From assembly GCA_947498025.1 (NCBI GenBank), contig CANMJR010000008.1:35795-99794 (forward strand): a stretch of DNA of 64,000 nucleotides, given 5' to 3'. Numbering within the stretch: the first letter of the stretch is position 1; each line of letters starts with the position of its first letter. The notes under the pieces are model-generated. The model saw only the letters and a list, made by a program, of their open reading frames with translations. It made no database searches and was not told the origin of the DNA. This document shows positions 1-10,069 of the stretch, in pieces. Made by a program: the position numbers and the translations under genes. The DNA comes from Helicobacteraceae bacterium. Lineage in GTDB: Bacteria > Campylobacterota > Campylobacteria > Campylobacterales > Sulfurimonadaceae.

Positions 1-392
1 GTTTCTTGATTGCAACGGTGTTAGATGTTTTTGAGAACGGCATGCATGTTGCAATTTTGGACACTTCTGCAGAAGCCCACATGCCGGACACTTTGGCTAT
101 GCCTTACCGAGCAGATGTAAGAGGAAGCGGTGAGGCAGGTGAAAAAAAATATACCTACCGTTTCGGCGGAAACACATGTTTAGCGGGAGATATTATGGGT
201 GACTACTCTTTTGATGCACCTTTAAAAATTGGCGATAAGATTATCTTTGAAGACCAAATCCACTACACTTTTGTTAAAAACAGTACTTTTAATGGCATAA
301 AGCTCCCGTCATTAGCCATTTACAGAAAAGATGGTGTTCTGGATATTGTAAAAGAGTTTGGCTACACAGATTATAGAGGAAGGTTGTCATGA
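1..392 (+). CDS. nspC: Carboxynorspermidine decarboxylase, 3' part
   Basis: C-terminal part of a PLP-dependent carboxynorspermidine decarboxylase, which makes norspermidine/spermidine from the carboxy precursor. The gene enters from the left; reading starts with a partial codon and the frame is open from base 3, so the apparent TTG start at base 6 is just an internal Leu codon. The alanine-racemase/ODC-like C-terminal barrel is visible: GGNTCLAGDIMGDYSF around residues 54-69 of the visible part contains the conserved Cys-x-x-x-Asp of group IV decarboxylases, followed by the LKIGDKIIFEDQIHYT strand and a conserved NGIKLPSLAIY. The stop overlaps the following ATG (ATGA, 389-392), so it is translationally coupled to the MFS gene. 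Family assignment is firm; exact substrate is inferred from the family. Confidence 0.85.
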   Translation, partial: FLIATVLDVFENGMHVAILDTSAEAHMPDTLAMPYRADVRGSGEAGEKKYTYRFGGNTCLAGDIMGDYSFDAPLKIGDKIIFEDQIHYTFVKNSTFNGIKLPSLAIYRKDGVLDIVKEFGYTDYRGRLS

Positions 393-1609
393 AATCTGTT
401 GCTGCTCAGGTACTCACGCTTCCTGTTATCGTCATTGCGATGGGATATTTTGTCGATATTTATGATTTGATTTTATTTGGTGTGGTTCGAGTTCAAAGCT
501 TAACTGAGCTTGGGTTAGATAAAGAGGCAATCACTCTTTGGGGGTCGATTATCCTCAATGCTCAAATGTCCGGGATGCTTATCGGCGGAATTCTTTGGGG
601 GATTTTAGGAGATAAAAAAGGGCGTTTATCTGTCCTTTTTGCTTCGATTATCCTCTATTCGGTCGCAAATTTTCTTAATGCTTTTGTTACTAATGTCGAA
701 CAATACGCACTTTTGCGTTTTATTGCAGGGATTGGTTTGGCCGGAGAGCTTGGTGCCGGAGTAACGCTTGTCGCTGAAATTCTGCCAAAAGAGCTGCGTG
801 GATACGGGGTTATGAGCATTGCTGCATTTGGGGTACTTGGTGTTGTAGCTGCGAATCTTGTTACAGAAGTTTTTGCATGGCGTAATGCTTATATTATCGG
901 CGGGATACTTGGTTTTATGCTCCTCATTTTGAGATTTCGTGTCAAAGAATCAGCGATGTTTGAGCACCATGTAAGTGATGATGTCAAGCGGGGTCACTTC
1001 TTTGGACTCTTTACCCATAAAAAACTCTTTAGTAAATACATAAAAGCGATTGTAATCGGAATGCCTCTTTGGTATGTGGTGGGTGTTTTGGTGATGTTCT
1101 CACCTGAATTTGCAAAAGCCCTCTCAATCAGCGGCGAAGTGACCGCAGGTCAGGCACTCATGTATTGCTACATTGGGCTTTCAATCGGCGATTTAGCGAG
1201 TGGGTATCTCTCTCAAAAGATGAAAAGCCGTAAACAAGCTTACACTATTTTCATGATTTTATCTGTTATAAGTGTTCTCTATTATTTTACACTCTCTGGT
1301 GCAACTGCTTCATCTTTTTATATGTCTCTGTTCCTGCTTGGTGTGTTTTGTGGCTATTGGGCGCTTTTTATCACAATGGCAGCGGAGCAGTTTGGAACAA
1401 ATATCCGTGCAACGGTGGCAACAACAGTTCCAAATTTTGTTCGAGGTTCCGTTGTGCCGATTACCTCTAGTTTTATGCTTCTCAAAGAGAACTTTGGGGT
1501 TTTAGGCTCCGCTGCAACGGTTGGTGCTGTGGTGTTTGCCATCGCATTGATTGCACTCTATTTTACCCGCGAGACATACCATGAAGATTTAGATTATATC
1601 GAAGCTTAA
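389..1609 (+). CDS. MFS transporter (metabolite:H+ symporter-like)
   Basis: A 406-residue integral membrane protein with about 12 hydrophobic segments, the usual length for the major facilitator superfamily. The MFS loop signature between TM2 and TM3 is visible as GILGDKKGRLSVLF (about residues 67-80), and GIGLAGELGAGVTLVAEILP in TM4-5 resembles the sugar/metabolite:H+ symporter branch. A short charged central loop separates the two six-helix halves. The start overlaps the nspC stop by four bases (ATGA), so both are likely on one mRNA. Substrate cannot be told from sequence; co-location with a polyamine gene makes a polyamine or organic-acid cargo possible but unproven. Confidence 0.8.
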   Translation: MKSVAAQVLTLPVIVIAMGYFVDIYDLILFGVVRVQSLTELGLDKEAITLWGSIILNAQMSGMLIGGILWGILGDKKGRLSVLFASIILYSVANFLNAFVTNVEQYALLRFIAGIGLAGELGAGVTLVAEILPKELRGYGVMSIAAFGVLGVVAANLVTEVFAWRNAYIIGGILGFMLLILRFRVKESAMFEHHVSDDVKRGHFFGLFTHKKLFSKYIKAIVIGMPLWYVVGVLVMFSPEFAKALSISGEVTAGQALMYCYIGLSIGDLASGYLSQKMKSRKQAYTIFMILSVISVLYYFTLSGATASSFYMSLFLLGVFCGYWALFITMAAEQFGTNIRATVATTVPNFVRGSVVPITSSFMLLKENFGVLGSAATVGAVVFAIALIALYFTRETYHEDLDYIEA

Positions 1610-1754
1610 AGGCTCAATATGACTTTTTTTACAAAGCTTTCAAAGTTTCTAAAGAGATAAACGGGCATAATTCGTAATCGTTTCGTAACCAAATAACTGC
1701 ATTTTGGTCATGGTTCCTCGATTTTAATTTCAGAGTCTTACTTTTGGAGCTTTC

Positions 1755-3236
1755 ATGTTTTCTCGCGACAATCTCTTTTTTGGCGGTATCTTTGCCGTAA
1801 CTACCGTTATTTTTATGATATGGGGATTTAACTATCTCACAAATCATTACACTCTTTTTGTACTTGCTACACTTTTTGGAATTTTTATGGCTTTCAATAT
1901 AGGTGGCAATGATGTTGCAAACTCTTTTGGAACAAGCGTCGGGGCTAAAACTCTCACAGTCAAGCAAGCACTTATGATTGCCGCCATTTTTGAAATCAGC
2001 GGTGCCATGCTTGCCGGTTCTGCGGTAACAGATACGGTTCGCAAGGGAATCGTAGATGTATCGCAAATGACATTTGAACCGATGCTTTTTGTGTTTGTTA
2101 TGATGGGAGCACTGCTCGCTTCTGCTTTTTGGCTTTTGTATGCTTCTAAAAAAGGGTATCCGGTTTCTACGACGCACGCAATCATAGGCGGAATTTTGGG
2201 TGCTTCTATCGCTCTTGGGTATGTTACCATGGAAGAGGGCGGAAGTGTGTTTGGTCTTGTTCGATGGAATGAAATTGGAAAAATTGTAATCAGCTGGGTT
2301 GTTTCTCCGATTCTAGGCGGGATGGCATCTTATGGAATTTATTGGTATCTCAAAAAAAATATTCTTGATTACAACGATACGGTTGAAGAGCATATTGATG
2401 ATATTAAATTCAAATTAGCACAACTCAAAGCTTTGCATGATGAAGCTACGGCAACGGCGGAAGAAAAAGCAAGTTATGAAGAGCAGGTGAATGAACTGCA
2501 CCGTCTTAAAAAGAAATCAAATGCTTTTTATGCACTTCGTACACATGCCCCGTTGGCTGCTGCTTTTGGGGTTGGTATGATTGCAAGTATGCTTCTTTTT
2601 AAAGGGCTTAAACATGCACATTTAGGATTTGACAATACGCAGATTTTTCTTCTAATCGCCACTTTTTCAACGCTGACTTACGGTATCGTTTTTTCCATCA
2701 TTAAGGTGATGCACAAAGATTCTCCGCACAAAGCGACGATGAGACTCTTTAGCATGTTACAGGTTCTTACCGCTTCGGCGTTTGCATTTAGCCATGGAGC
2801 AAACGATATTGCAAATGCAGTCGGACCTTTCGCTGCCATTATCGATATTTTGGCTACGAATAGTCTCAATGCACAATCTGCTATTCCGGTTATTTTAATG
2901 GCAACCTTCGGTGTCGCTCTTGTGGCAGGACTTTGGTTTATCGGTAAAGAGGTTATCGATACTGTTGGAAGCCGCATCACAGAGATTTTTCCGGTCACAG
3001 GATTTGCGGCAGAACTTGGAGCGACATTTATTATTATGCTTGCAACAGTTCTTGGAATTCCCGTCTCGTCAACGCATATTCTCGTGGGAGCTATCATCGG
3101 AATCGGGATGTTAAACCGTAACGCAAACTGGGCATTGATGAAACCTATTGCTATGGCATGGGTTGTTACTATTCCTGTTGCTGCAGTTTTAGCAGCTATT
3201 TTCTTCTTTATTCTCAAAGTACTCTTTGGCTATTAA
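1755..3236 (+). CDS. PiT-family inorganic phosphate transporter
   Basis: A 493-residue inner-membrane phosphate permease of the PiT (low-affinity, cation-coupled) family. The two inverted PiT signature halves are present: GGNDVANSFGTSVG near residues 50-63 and FSHGANDIANAVGPFAA near 347-363, each at the head of a membrane half, plus the STTHAIIGG and SSTHILVG repeats. Between the halves lies a hydrophilic, Glu/Lys-rich stretch (about residues 207-260) with predicted coiled-coil character. It is a single gene ending in a strong hairpin terminator. The family may carry phosphate or, less often, sulfate; phosphate is the default reading. Start chosen at the ATG after AGCTTTC; an upstream 145-base spacer carries no clear known operator. 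Confidence 0.9.
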   Translation: MFSRDNLFFGGIFAVTTVIFMIWGFNYLTNHYTLFVLATLFGIFMAFNIGGNDVANSFGTSVGAKTLTVKQALMIAAIFEISGAMLAGSAVTDTVRKGIVDVSQMTFEPMLFVFVMMGALLASAFWLLYASKKGYPVSTTHAIIGGILGASIALGYVTMEEGGSVFGLVRWNEIGKIVISWVVSPILGGMASYGIYWYLKKNILDYNDTVEEHIDDIKFKLAQLKALHDEATATAEEKASYEEQVNELHRLKKKSNAFYALRTHAPLAAAFGVGMIASMLLFKGLKHAHLGFDNTQIFLLIATFSTLTYGIVFSIIKVMHKDSPHKATMRLFSMLQVLTASAFAFSHGANDIANAVGPFAAIIDILATNSLNAQSAIPVILMATFGVALVAGLWFIGKEVIDTVGSRITEIFPVTGFAAELGATFIIMLATVLGIPVSSTHILVGAIIGIGMLNRNANWALMKPIAMAWVVTIPVAAVLAAIFFFILKVLFGY

Positions 3237-3246
3237 TCCACATGCC

Positions 3247-3278
3247 ACAAGTGAAGCACTCTAGCTTCACTTGTTTTA
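3247..3278 (+). terminator. Intrinsic terminator after PiT gene
   Basis: Perfect 11-bp stem ACAAGTGAAGC (3247-3257) / GCTTCACTTGT (3264-3274) with a six-base loop, followed by TTTT. It lies between the convergent PiT and recO genes and can serve both strands. Confidence 0.85.
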
Positions 3279-3331
3279 AAAATTTCTATTTTTACTTTTT
3301 TAATGATTGTAAAATAACTATGATTGCTATT

Positions 3332-3952
3332 CTATAACCCCTCAAGCAAAACAAACCAAAGTCTATCGACCTCTTTATCACTCAAAAAGAGGCTTGATTT
3401 ATGAACAAACAGCTCAACTAAAGCTTTTTTGTTGATGCTGAGCGTGTGTGAACATGCTTTGTGCGTCGGCAGGTAGGCTCGTATGAGTGAAATCTCTTCC
3501 TCTTTTATATTTTGCGAACATAAAAAGCAGTTCAGCTCACTATGTAATCTTCCCTCATGCTCTAAAAGTTTTACATAAGATTCTATTGCTACTCTTTTTG
3601 GGTTTTGCTTGTTCCACTCTCTTGAGGCGTTGTCGATGAGTTCAAAGTAAAAATCGCCCAACTCTTCGGCATCTTTGAGGTGTTTATGAAAAAGTGTCAA
3701 AAAATCTTGCCAGAGTCTGAGAAGTTTGTAGTCGTTTATCCACTTAAAACCTATATGCATCACATCTTTGAGTCTTGAGATATTGGATTTACCCGATGGC
3801 TCTTTTTCGTAGTCTATTTTAAACCCTATATTTATGGTTCCATGCCTTGCTCCGTAGAACCGATAAAGCGTATCTAAGCTATCTCGTGATACTATGGTGA
3901 CAATTAAATCTTCATCTTTTACTTTATTGAGATTTATGATGTAACCCTGCAT
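3332..3952 (-). CDS. recO: DNA repair protein RecO
   Basis: A 206-residue protein of the short Campylobacterota RecO type, the mediator that loads RecA on SSB-coated DNA with RecR and anneals strands. The N-terminal OB-fold start MQGYIINLNKVKDEDLIV and the TLYRFYGARHG segment (about residues 29-39) match the family as I know it from Helicobacter. A Cys pair appears in the C-terminal part (CFLCSQN near residue 142, and a later HKACSH), a partial version of the zinc site found in many RecO proteins. It is a lone minus-strand gene between PiT and gltB. These RecO proteins are divergent, so annotation pipelines may call it hypothetical. Confidence 0.75.
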   Translation of the reverse strand: MQGYIINLNKVKDEDLIVTIVSRDSLDTLYRFYGARHGTINIGFKIDYEKEPSGKSNISRLKDVMHIGFKWINDYKLLRLWQDFLTLFHKHLKDAEELGDFYFELIDNASREWNKQNPKRVAIESYVKLLEHEGRLHSELNCFLCSQNIKEEEISLIRAYLPTHKACSHTLSINKKALVELFVHKSSLFLSDKEVDRLWFVLLEGL

Positions 3953-4152
3953 TTTTTCTTCTTTCCTAGTTTCTTATATACACATTATCAAAATTTATTC
4001 AAAAAATATTCCTATAATTATACTTTTTTAAACCTTTAAAGTGTACAATTAAGCACTTTTTCTCTAAATAGACTAAGTTTCTTTAAAAAGAGATTAAATT
4101 TAAAAAGAATTATCATTAATTTGCATAATTTACTAATAATGTAGGAGTTAAA

Positions 4153-7100
4153 ATGGTTGAACATCATGATTTATTGAGATCGTTTAAAGATAACTGTGGC
4201 TTTGGTCTTATTGCAAACATTAAAAACAGAGCATCTCATAAAGTTTTAGATGATGCAGTTACTGCATTAGAGAGAATGATGCACCGCGGTGCAGTTGCAG
4301 CGGATGGAAAAACAGGCGATGGAAGCGGATTGTTGCTCTCTATGCCCGAAGAGTTTATTCGTAATGAAGCTTCAAAAAGCGGTGTTGAGCTGCCTAAGCA
4401 GTTTGCAGTGGCATCTGTTTTTACAAAAGATAGAAATCATTTGCAGACAATAGAGAAGATTTGTGTAAACAATGATTTAAAAATTGTTTTTACTCGTGAT
4501 GTTCCTGTGGATACAAAAGCACTAGGCGACCAAGCTTTAGCTTCACTGCCAAATATTGTGCAACTCATTATTACTCCAAACTCAATTATGGCAACAAACA
4601 GATTTGATGCGCTTTTGTATCTCTCTCGTAAAGAGTGCGAACATGCACTAGTTTATGATAGAAATTTTTATATAGCTTCCATGAGCTCAAAAGTTCTTTC
4701 CTATAAAGGGCTTGTTATGCCTACACATATTAAAGAGTTCTACAAAGACCTTCAAAATGAGAACTTTAAAATCTCTTTTTCACTTTTTCACCAAAGATTT
4801 TCTACAAATACTTTGCCTGAATGGAGACTCGCACAGCCTTTTCGTGCAGTTGCCCATAACGGTGAGATTAACTCGGTTGAAGGGAACCGTATCAATGTTG
4901 AGATAAAATCTGAATCTATAAAAAGTGAAGTTTTTACAAGCGAAGAGATAGAGAGAATTTTACCGATTCTGCAACTCAACTCATCCGACAGTGCTTCAGC
5001 AGATAACTTCTTTGAGTTTTTGATTGTAAATGGAATGGACTTTTTTAAAGCCGTTCGCGCGGTTATACCTTCGGCATGGCAAAATGCTCCGCACATGGAT
5101 CCGGAACTTCGAGCATTTTATGAGTATCATTCAACTGTTTTTGAAGCGTGGGACGGACCTGCTGCATTTTCCGTAACTGACGGTCGTTATGTAGGGTGCG
5201 TGCTTGACCGTAACGGTCTTCGCCCTTCAAAATATATAATTACTAAAGATGATAATCTTCTGATTGCGAGTGAATACGGTGTTGTTGATATTGCAGAGGA
5301 GAACATCAAAGAGAGAGGTCGTCTTCAATCGGGCGAGATGCTGGGGCTTGATTTGAAGTTTGGAAAAATTCTCAAAAATGAGCAGATAAATGATTATCTC
5401 AAAAGCTCAAATCCATACATGAAGTGGTTAAATGAGCACATGGTCTATCTTCAAGAGCATGTGGAAGAGCAGTACATTACAAAATGTGACTTTAACAGAG
5501 AAAATTTTATAAAAAGACAGAGATTCTTCAATATCACTCAAGAGGTTGTTGAACAGGTGATTGAACCGATGCTCATTGAAGGCAAAGAAGCTGTCGGTTC
5601 AATGGGTGATGATACTCCTTTGGCTGCATTTTCAAACAATCAAAGAGCTTTTTCTGATTACTTTAAACAAAAATTCGCTCAGGTAACAAATCCGCCGATT
5701 GACCCAATCCGTGAAAAAATTGTCATGAGCTTGAATACGGGTTTTGGTGAAGTTCATAATATTTTAAATGAGCATCCATCCCATGCGCACCGCTTGAAAT
5801 CCATTTCACCTATTATTACAAGCGAAAAACTTGAGGTTTTAAAATCTTTCGGCGATAAAAAATCACCTCGTTATCAAGCTTTTTATCACAATGCAACATT
5901 CTCAACTGCCTATAGCGGTACCCTCAAAGAGGCACTGGATGCTTTAGTGGCTCGAGTGATAGATTCTGTTAAAAATGAGGGCACAAGGGTCGTAATTTTA
6001 GATGATTATGAGTTTAGTGCAACAAACAAAATTATTCCTATGGCTATGGTTGTCGGTCGTCTTAATTTTGCTCTGCTTAAAGTTAAAATCCGTCACCTTG
6101 TTTCTATGGTTGCAATAACCGGAGAAGTAACAGATTCACATAGTGCTGCGGTTTTAATAGGGTATGGAGCGAGTGCTATCTACCCTAATTTACTTTTTGC
6201 AACTGCTATTGATATTCTTGAAAAATCAAAAGTTATAAAAATTGATTGCCATGAAGCTCTAAAATCTGTCCATAGTGCTCTCAATGGCGGACTTCTCAAA
6301 ATTATCTCTAAAATGGGTATTGCAACAATTGCATCTTACCGTAACGCAGGACTTTTTGATGTTTTAGGTCTCAATAAAAGAGTTGTAGGAGAGTGTTTTG
6401 AGAGTTCAAATAGTGCTCTTGGCGGACTTGATTATGAAGATATAGACGAGAGAATTACAAGATACCATAAAGAAGCATTTAACGAAGATGGATTTAATAA
6501 AATTTTCCCACTTAACATTGGCGGATATTATAAATTTTATAATGGCGGGGAACACCATGATTTCGGTCCTGATGTTATCCATGCTATCCACACGGTTGCA
6601 GCGAGCGGAGAGAAAAAAGATTTTGACAGATTAAAAAATTTAATAAATAAAAGAGGTCTGAAATTTATTCGTGATTTCTTTGAACTGAAATCTGACAGAA
6701 AGCCTATAAATATATCTGAAGTTGAACCTAAAGAGAAGATATTTAAGAGATTCGCGGCAGCGGCTATGAGTCTTGGTTCAATTTCTCCCGAAGCACATGA
6801 GACAATTGCGATGGCGATGAACAGCATAGGCGCACAGTCAAATTCAGGTGAGGGCGGAGAGGATTCTCAGAGATTTGGAACGAACAGAAACTCTAAAATC
6901 AAACAAGTGGCTTCAGGACGATTCGGCGTAACTCCGGCGTATTTAAGAAGTGCGGAAGAGATTCAGATAAAAGTTGCTCAAGGTGCAAAACCGGGAGAGG
7001 GCGGACAACTCTCAGGTCATAAAGTTTCACCTCTGATTGCAAAACTTCGTCATACTGTTCCGGGAGTTACGCTTATTTCGCCTCCTCCACATCATGACAT

Positions 7101-8592
7101 CTACTCAATTGAGGATTTGGCGCAACTTATTTTTGATATGAAACAGGTTAATCCACATGCAAGAGTTGCCGTGAAATTGGTTTCAACTATCGGTGTCGGA
7201 ACAATTGCAGCGGGTGTTGCAAAAGCGTATGCGGACAAAATTATTATCTCAGGCGGGGATGGCGGAACGGGTGCTGCTCCGCTTACTTCAATCAAATTTG
7301 CCGGAAATCCTTGGGAAATCGGTCTAAGTGAGGCACATAACGCACTCAAAGCAAATAACCTCAGAGGTTTGGTTGAGCTTCAAACAGACGGCGGACTCAA
7401 ATCCGGTTTGGATGTCGTCAAGGCTGCACTTTTGGGTGCTGAGAGTTACGCTTTTGGTACGGGTGTTTTAACAATTGTCGGTTGTAAAATGCTTAGAATT
7501 TGCCATGTAAATAAGTGTTCCGTAGGTATCGCAACACAAAATGAGAAACTTCGTAAAGAGTTTTTCAAAGGACATGTGGATCAGGTTATAAACTACTTTA
7601 CGCTCTTAGCTGAGGATGTTCGTTCTATCATGGCTGAACTAGGCTTTGCAACGATGGAGGAGATGGTAGGTCGTGTGGATATACTTAAAGTGGTGGACGA
7701 TAAGTTTGCACAAAAATTTGATTTTTCTGCAATTTTACACCAAGAGAGCGGAGTAAATACGCATCAACAAAAATCAAATCCTCCTTTTGACAATAATGAA
7801 TTTGAAAAGGATGTTTTAAAAGAGGCTATGAACGCTATTAAACACCCTGAACATCCTATAAGAATCAGCAGAGAGATAACGAACATTCATAGAAGTTTCG
7901 GTGCTTTAGTGAGTGGAGAAATAGCACACTACTACGGTGATAAAGGTCTAAAAGCAGACACTATTAAAATAAATCTTAACGGCATAGCAGGTCAGGCTTT
8001 GGGTGCATTTTTAATCCCGGGCGTTTCTATTTATCTCAACGGTGTGGCGAACGATTACATCGGTAAAGGGATGCATGGCGGAAAAATAATCATTACCTCT
8101 AAAAATGAGGGTGAAGAGTTTAGTGCCGGCGGAAATACATGTCTTTATGGTGCAACAGGCGGTAAACTTTACATCTCCGGAAGTGTAGGAGAGAGATTTG
8201 CAGTTCGTAACTCGGGTGCTTTGGCAATAGTTGAGGGTTCCGGAGATAACGCATGTGAGTACATGACAGGCGGAATCGTTGCAATTCTTGGCAAAACAGG
8301 TCTCAACTTCGGTGCCGGTATGACAGGCGGAGTAAGTTTTGTTTATGATGCCGACCACAGCTTTGTAGAAAATGTGAATCGCGAGTTGGTTGAAGCTATC
8401 CGCATTGATACGGATGAGGGAGCAGATGCGAGACATCTTCTGAAAAAACTGTTAAAAGATTATGTTGTAGAGACAAATAGCGTTAAAGCAAAAGAGTTAC
8501 TTGCCAACTTTAGAGTAGAGGTGAGAAACTTCTGGCTAATCCGTCCTAAAAACTTAACAAAACTACCTCTTAATCTTGAGAATGGAGACTAA
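4153..8592 (+). CDS. gltB: Glutamate synthase large subunit
   Basis: A 1479-residue glutamate synthase alpha subunit, which converts glutamine plus 2-oxoglutarate to two glutamates in ammonia assimilation. Domains in order: class II glutaminase with nucleophile Cys15, exposed after removal of a 14-residue propeptide; central domain; FMN-binding synthase domain with the GEGGQLSGHKV and GGDGGTGAAPL motifs; the 3Fe-4S cluster cysteines C1111, C1117 and C1122; and a C-terminal beta-helix with Gly-rich repeats. Full length for the bacterial NADPH enzyme. The start has GTAGGAG seven bases upstream. Its last codon is followed one base later by gltD, so the pair is an operon. The 200-base AT-rich leader holds -10-like TATAAT elements but no operator I can name. 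Confidence 0.97.
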   Translation: MVEHHDLLRSFKDNCGFGLIANIKNRASHKVLDDAVTALERMMHRGAVAADGKTGDGSGLLLSMPEEFIRNEASKSGVELPKQFAVASVFTKDRNHLQTIEKICVNNDLKIVFTRDVPVDTKALGDQALASLPNIVQLIITPNSIMATNRFDALLYLSRKECEHALVYDRNFYIASMSSKVLSYKGLVMPTHIKEFYKDLQNENFKISFSLFHQRFSTNTLPEWRLAQPFRAVAHNGEINSVEGNRINVEIKSESIKSEVFTSEEIERILPILQLNSSDSASADNFFEFLIVNGMDFFKAVRAVIPSAWQNAPHMDPELRAFYEYHSTVFEAWDGPAAFSVTDGRYVGCVLDRNGLRPSKYIITKDDNLLIASEYGVVDIAEENIKERGRLQSGEMLGLDLKFGKILKNEQINDYLKSSNPYMKWLNEHMVYLQEHVEEQYITKCDFNRENFIKRQRFFNITQEVVEQVIEPMLIEGKEAVGSMGDDTPLAAFSNNQRAFSDYFKQKFAQVTNPPIDPIREKIVMSLNTGFGEVHNILNEHPSHAHRLKSISPIITSEKLEVLKSFGDKKSPRYQAFYHNATFSTAYSGTLKEALDALVARVIDSVKNEGTRVVILDDYEFSATNKIIPMAMVVGRLNFALLKVKIRHLVSMVAITGEVTDSHSAAVLIGYGASAIYPNLLFATAIDILEKSKVIKIDCHEALKSVHSALNGGLLKIISKMGIATIASYRNAGLFDVLGLNKRVVGECFESSNSALGGLDYEDIDERITRYHKEAFNEDGFNKIFPLNIGGYYKFYNGGEHHDFGPDVIHAIHTVAASGEKKDFDRLKNLINKRGLKFIRDFFELKSDRKPINISEVEPKEKIFKRFAAAAMSLGSISPEAHETIAMAMNSIGAQSNSGEGGEDSQRFGTNRNSKIKQVASGRFGVTPAYLRSAEEIQIKVAQGAKPGEGGQLSGHKVSPLIAKLRHTVPGVTLISPPPHHDIYSIEDLAQLIFDMKQVNPHARVAVKLVSTIGVGTIAAGVAKAYADKIIISGGDGGTGAAPLTSIKFAGNPWEIGLSEAHNALKANNLRGLVELQTDGGLKSGLDVVKAALLGAESYAFGTGVLTIVGCKMLRICHVNKCSVGIATQNEKLRKEFFKGHVDQVINYFTLLAEDVRSIMAELGFATMEEMVGRVDILKVVDDKFAQKFDFSAILHQESGVNTHQQKSNPPFDNNEFEKDVLKEAMNAIKHPEHPIRISREITNIHRSFGALVSGEIAHYYGDKGLKADTIKINLNGIAGQALGAFLIPGVSIYLNGVANDYIGKGMHGGKIIITSKNEGEEFSAGGNTCLYGATGGKLYISGSVGERFAVRNSGALAIVEGSGDNACEYMTGGIVAILGKTGLNFGAGMTGGVSFVYDADHSFVENVNRELVEAIRIDTDEGADARHLLKKLLKDYVVETNSVKAKELLANFRVEVRNFWLIRPKNLTKLPLNLENGD

Positions 8593-8593
8593 T

Positions 8594-9979
8594 ATGAAAG
8601 AATTTTTAACAACTGAAAGAGTAGATGCAACAAAAAGATTGGTAGTTGAGAGAACAAGAGATTTTGGTGAAATTTATGAACTTTTTAATCCGCATGATGC
8701 GAGCACTCAGAGCGAAAGATGTATTCAGTGCGGTGACCCGTTTTGTTTAAACAAATGCCCTCTTCACAACTACATTCCGCAGTGGCTGAAATCTATTGCC
8801 GAAAAAGATTTGGAGTTTGCATTTAAACTCTCAAACGAACCGTCTCCCTTTCCTGAAGTAATGGGAAGAGTTTGCCCGCATGACAGACTTTGTGAGGGTG
8901 ATTGCAGTCTCAATGACGGACATGGCGCCATTACAATCGGCTCGATTGAGACACACATTACGGAAGAGGGCTTTAAGCAAGGATTTAAACCTGAATTTCC
9001 TGGAATTACAACAACTAAAAAAGTGGCAGTTATAGGAAGCGGACCTGCCGGTTTATCGGCAGCTACCTACCTTCTTCGCTCAGGAATTGCCGTAACTATG
9101 TATGAGAGATGCGACCGTGCAGGAGGACTTCTTACTTATGGAATTCCTAACTTCAAGCTTGATAAAAAGATAGTTGAGAGACGCGTAAAACTTCTCGAGG
9201 AGGCTGGTCTCAAACTGGTTCTCAATTGTGAAGTTGGCAAGGATATTACCTTTGAAGAGATAGCAGATACGCATGATGCAATGTTTATAGGTGTCGGTGC
9301 TACAAAGGCTAAAAAAGCAGGTCTCTCAGGCGAGCAGGCTCCTAATGTTTATGCGGCCATGGACTATTTAACACAGATTCAGAAAAAAAACTTTAAATTA
9401 TCCTACGAGAAAAAGTTTGATTTTAAAGATTTAAATGTCGTAGTAATCGGTGGCGGAGATACTGCTATGGATTGTCTCAGAACTGCAAAAAGAGAAGGTG
9501 CAAGAAGTGTAACCTGTCTTTATCGCCGTGATGCACACAACATGCCGGGAAGCCAGAAAGAGTACAAAAATGCGATGGAAGAGGGTGTAGATTTTACCTT
9601 CTTTGTATCGCCAAAAGAGATAGTGCAAAATGAAAACGGCAAAGCTGTAGGCGTAGAAGTTGTTAAAACAAATCTTGGTGCAAAAGATGAGAGCGGTCGC
9701 CAAAAGATGGAAGAGGTTAAGGGGAGTGAATACAGAGTAAACGCAGATGTAATTATAATGTCATTAGGATTTGACCCTGCTGTTCCCTCCTTTTTGGCAG
9801 AAAACGGCATTGAAACAAACAGCTGGGGTGGAATCATCATAAATGAAGCAACACATGAAACAACAACTGCAGGAATTTATGCCGGCGGAGATTGCTATAG
9901 AGGTGCCGACTTAGTTGTAACGGCAGCATTTGACGGTCGCGAGGCTGCAAGAAGCATAGCAAAATCTTTACTTAAATAG
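8594..9979 (+). CDS. gltD: Glutamate synthase small subunit
   Basis: A 461-residue beta subunit that takes electrons from NAD(P)H and passes them to GltB. N-terminal Fe-S cysteines are at C43, C46, C51 and C55 (RCIQCGDPFCLNKCP), followed by a second cluster of cysteines near residues 96-107, an FAD dinucleotide-binding GSGPAGLSAA near 148-157, and an NAD(P)H site IGGGDTAMDC near 287-296. I chose the ATG at 8594, not the in-frame one at 8576 inside gltB, because GGAG lies six bases upstream and the family begins MKEFLTTER. Only one base separates it from the gltB stop. Copy 1 of the intergenic repeat family begins eight bases after its stop. Confidence 0.96.
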   Translation: MKEFLTTERVDATKRLVVERTRDFGEIYELFNPHDASTQSERCIQCGDPFCLNKCPLHNYIPQWLKSIAEKDLEFAFKLSNEPSPFPEVMGRVCPHDRLCEGDCSLNDGHGAITIGSIETHITEEGFKQGFKPEFPGITTTKKVAVIGSGPAGLSAATYLLRSGIAVTMYERCDRAGGLLTYGIPNFKLDKKIVERRVKLLEEAGLKLVLNCEVGKDITFEEIADTHDAMFIGVGATKAKKAGLSGEQAPNVYAAMDYLTQIQKKNFKLSYEKKFDFKDLNVVVIGGGDTAMDCLRTAKREGARSVTCLYRRDAHNMPGSQKEYKNAMEEGVDFTFFVSPKEIVQNENGKAVGVEVVKTNLGAKDESGRQKMEEVKGSEYRVNADVIIMSLGFDPAVPSFLAENGIETNSWGGIIINEATHETTTAGIYAGGDCYRGADLVVTAAFDGREAARSIAKSLLK

Positions 9980-9987
9980 TTAATATC

Positions 9988-10058
9988 TGATGTTACGCAC
10001 TAAAACGAACGCGTCTGTTTTTAGGGGCAGCTGCTTATGTCCCTACAACCCCCTAAAG
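9988..10058 (+). repeat. Intergenic hairpin repeat, copy 1 (short form)
   Basis: Begins GATGTTACGCACTAAAACG and ends ACAACCCCCTAAAG. Contains the degenerate palindrome ACTAAAACG/CTGTTTTTAG and the GGGGCAG/TATGTCCCT arm shared with copies at 11.5, 36.4, 41.1 and 55.6 kb. Its right end abuts the ribosome binding site of the next gene. Confidence 0.85.
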
Positions 10059-10069
10059 AAGGAAAAAAG

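Noticed and set aside
1629..2177. Minus-strand frame of 182 codons opposite the PiT gene
   Set aside because: Lies opposite a clear PiT coding region, is rich in Cys/His/Lys in a way typical of reversed frames, and has no ribosome site.
4108..4135. Fur-box-like GAATTATCATTAAT upstream of gltB
   Set aside because: Only a half-site matches the usual iron box and the region is AT-rich throughout; chance similarity is likely.
10037..10069. Upstream ATG of the glycine-zipper lipoprotein
   Set aside because: It is inside repeat copy 1 and would place charged residues before the signal peptide; the ATG at 10070 has a good ribosome site.
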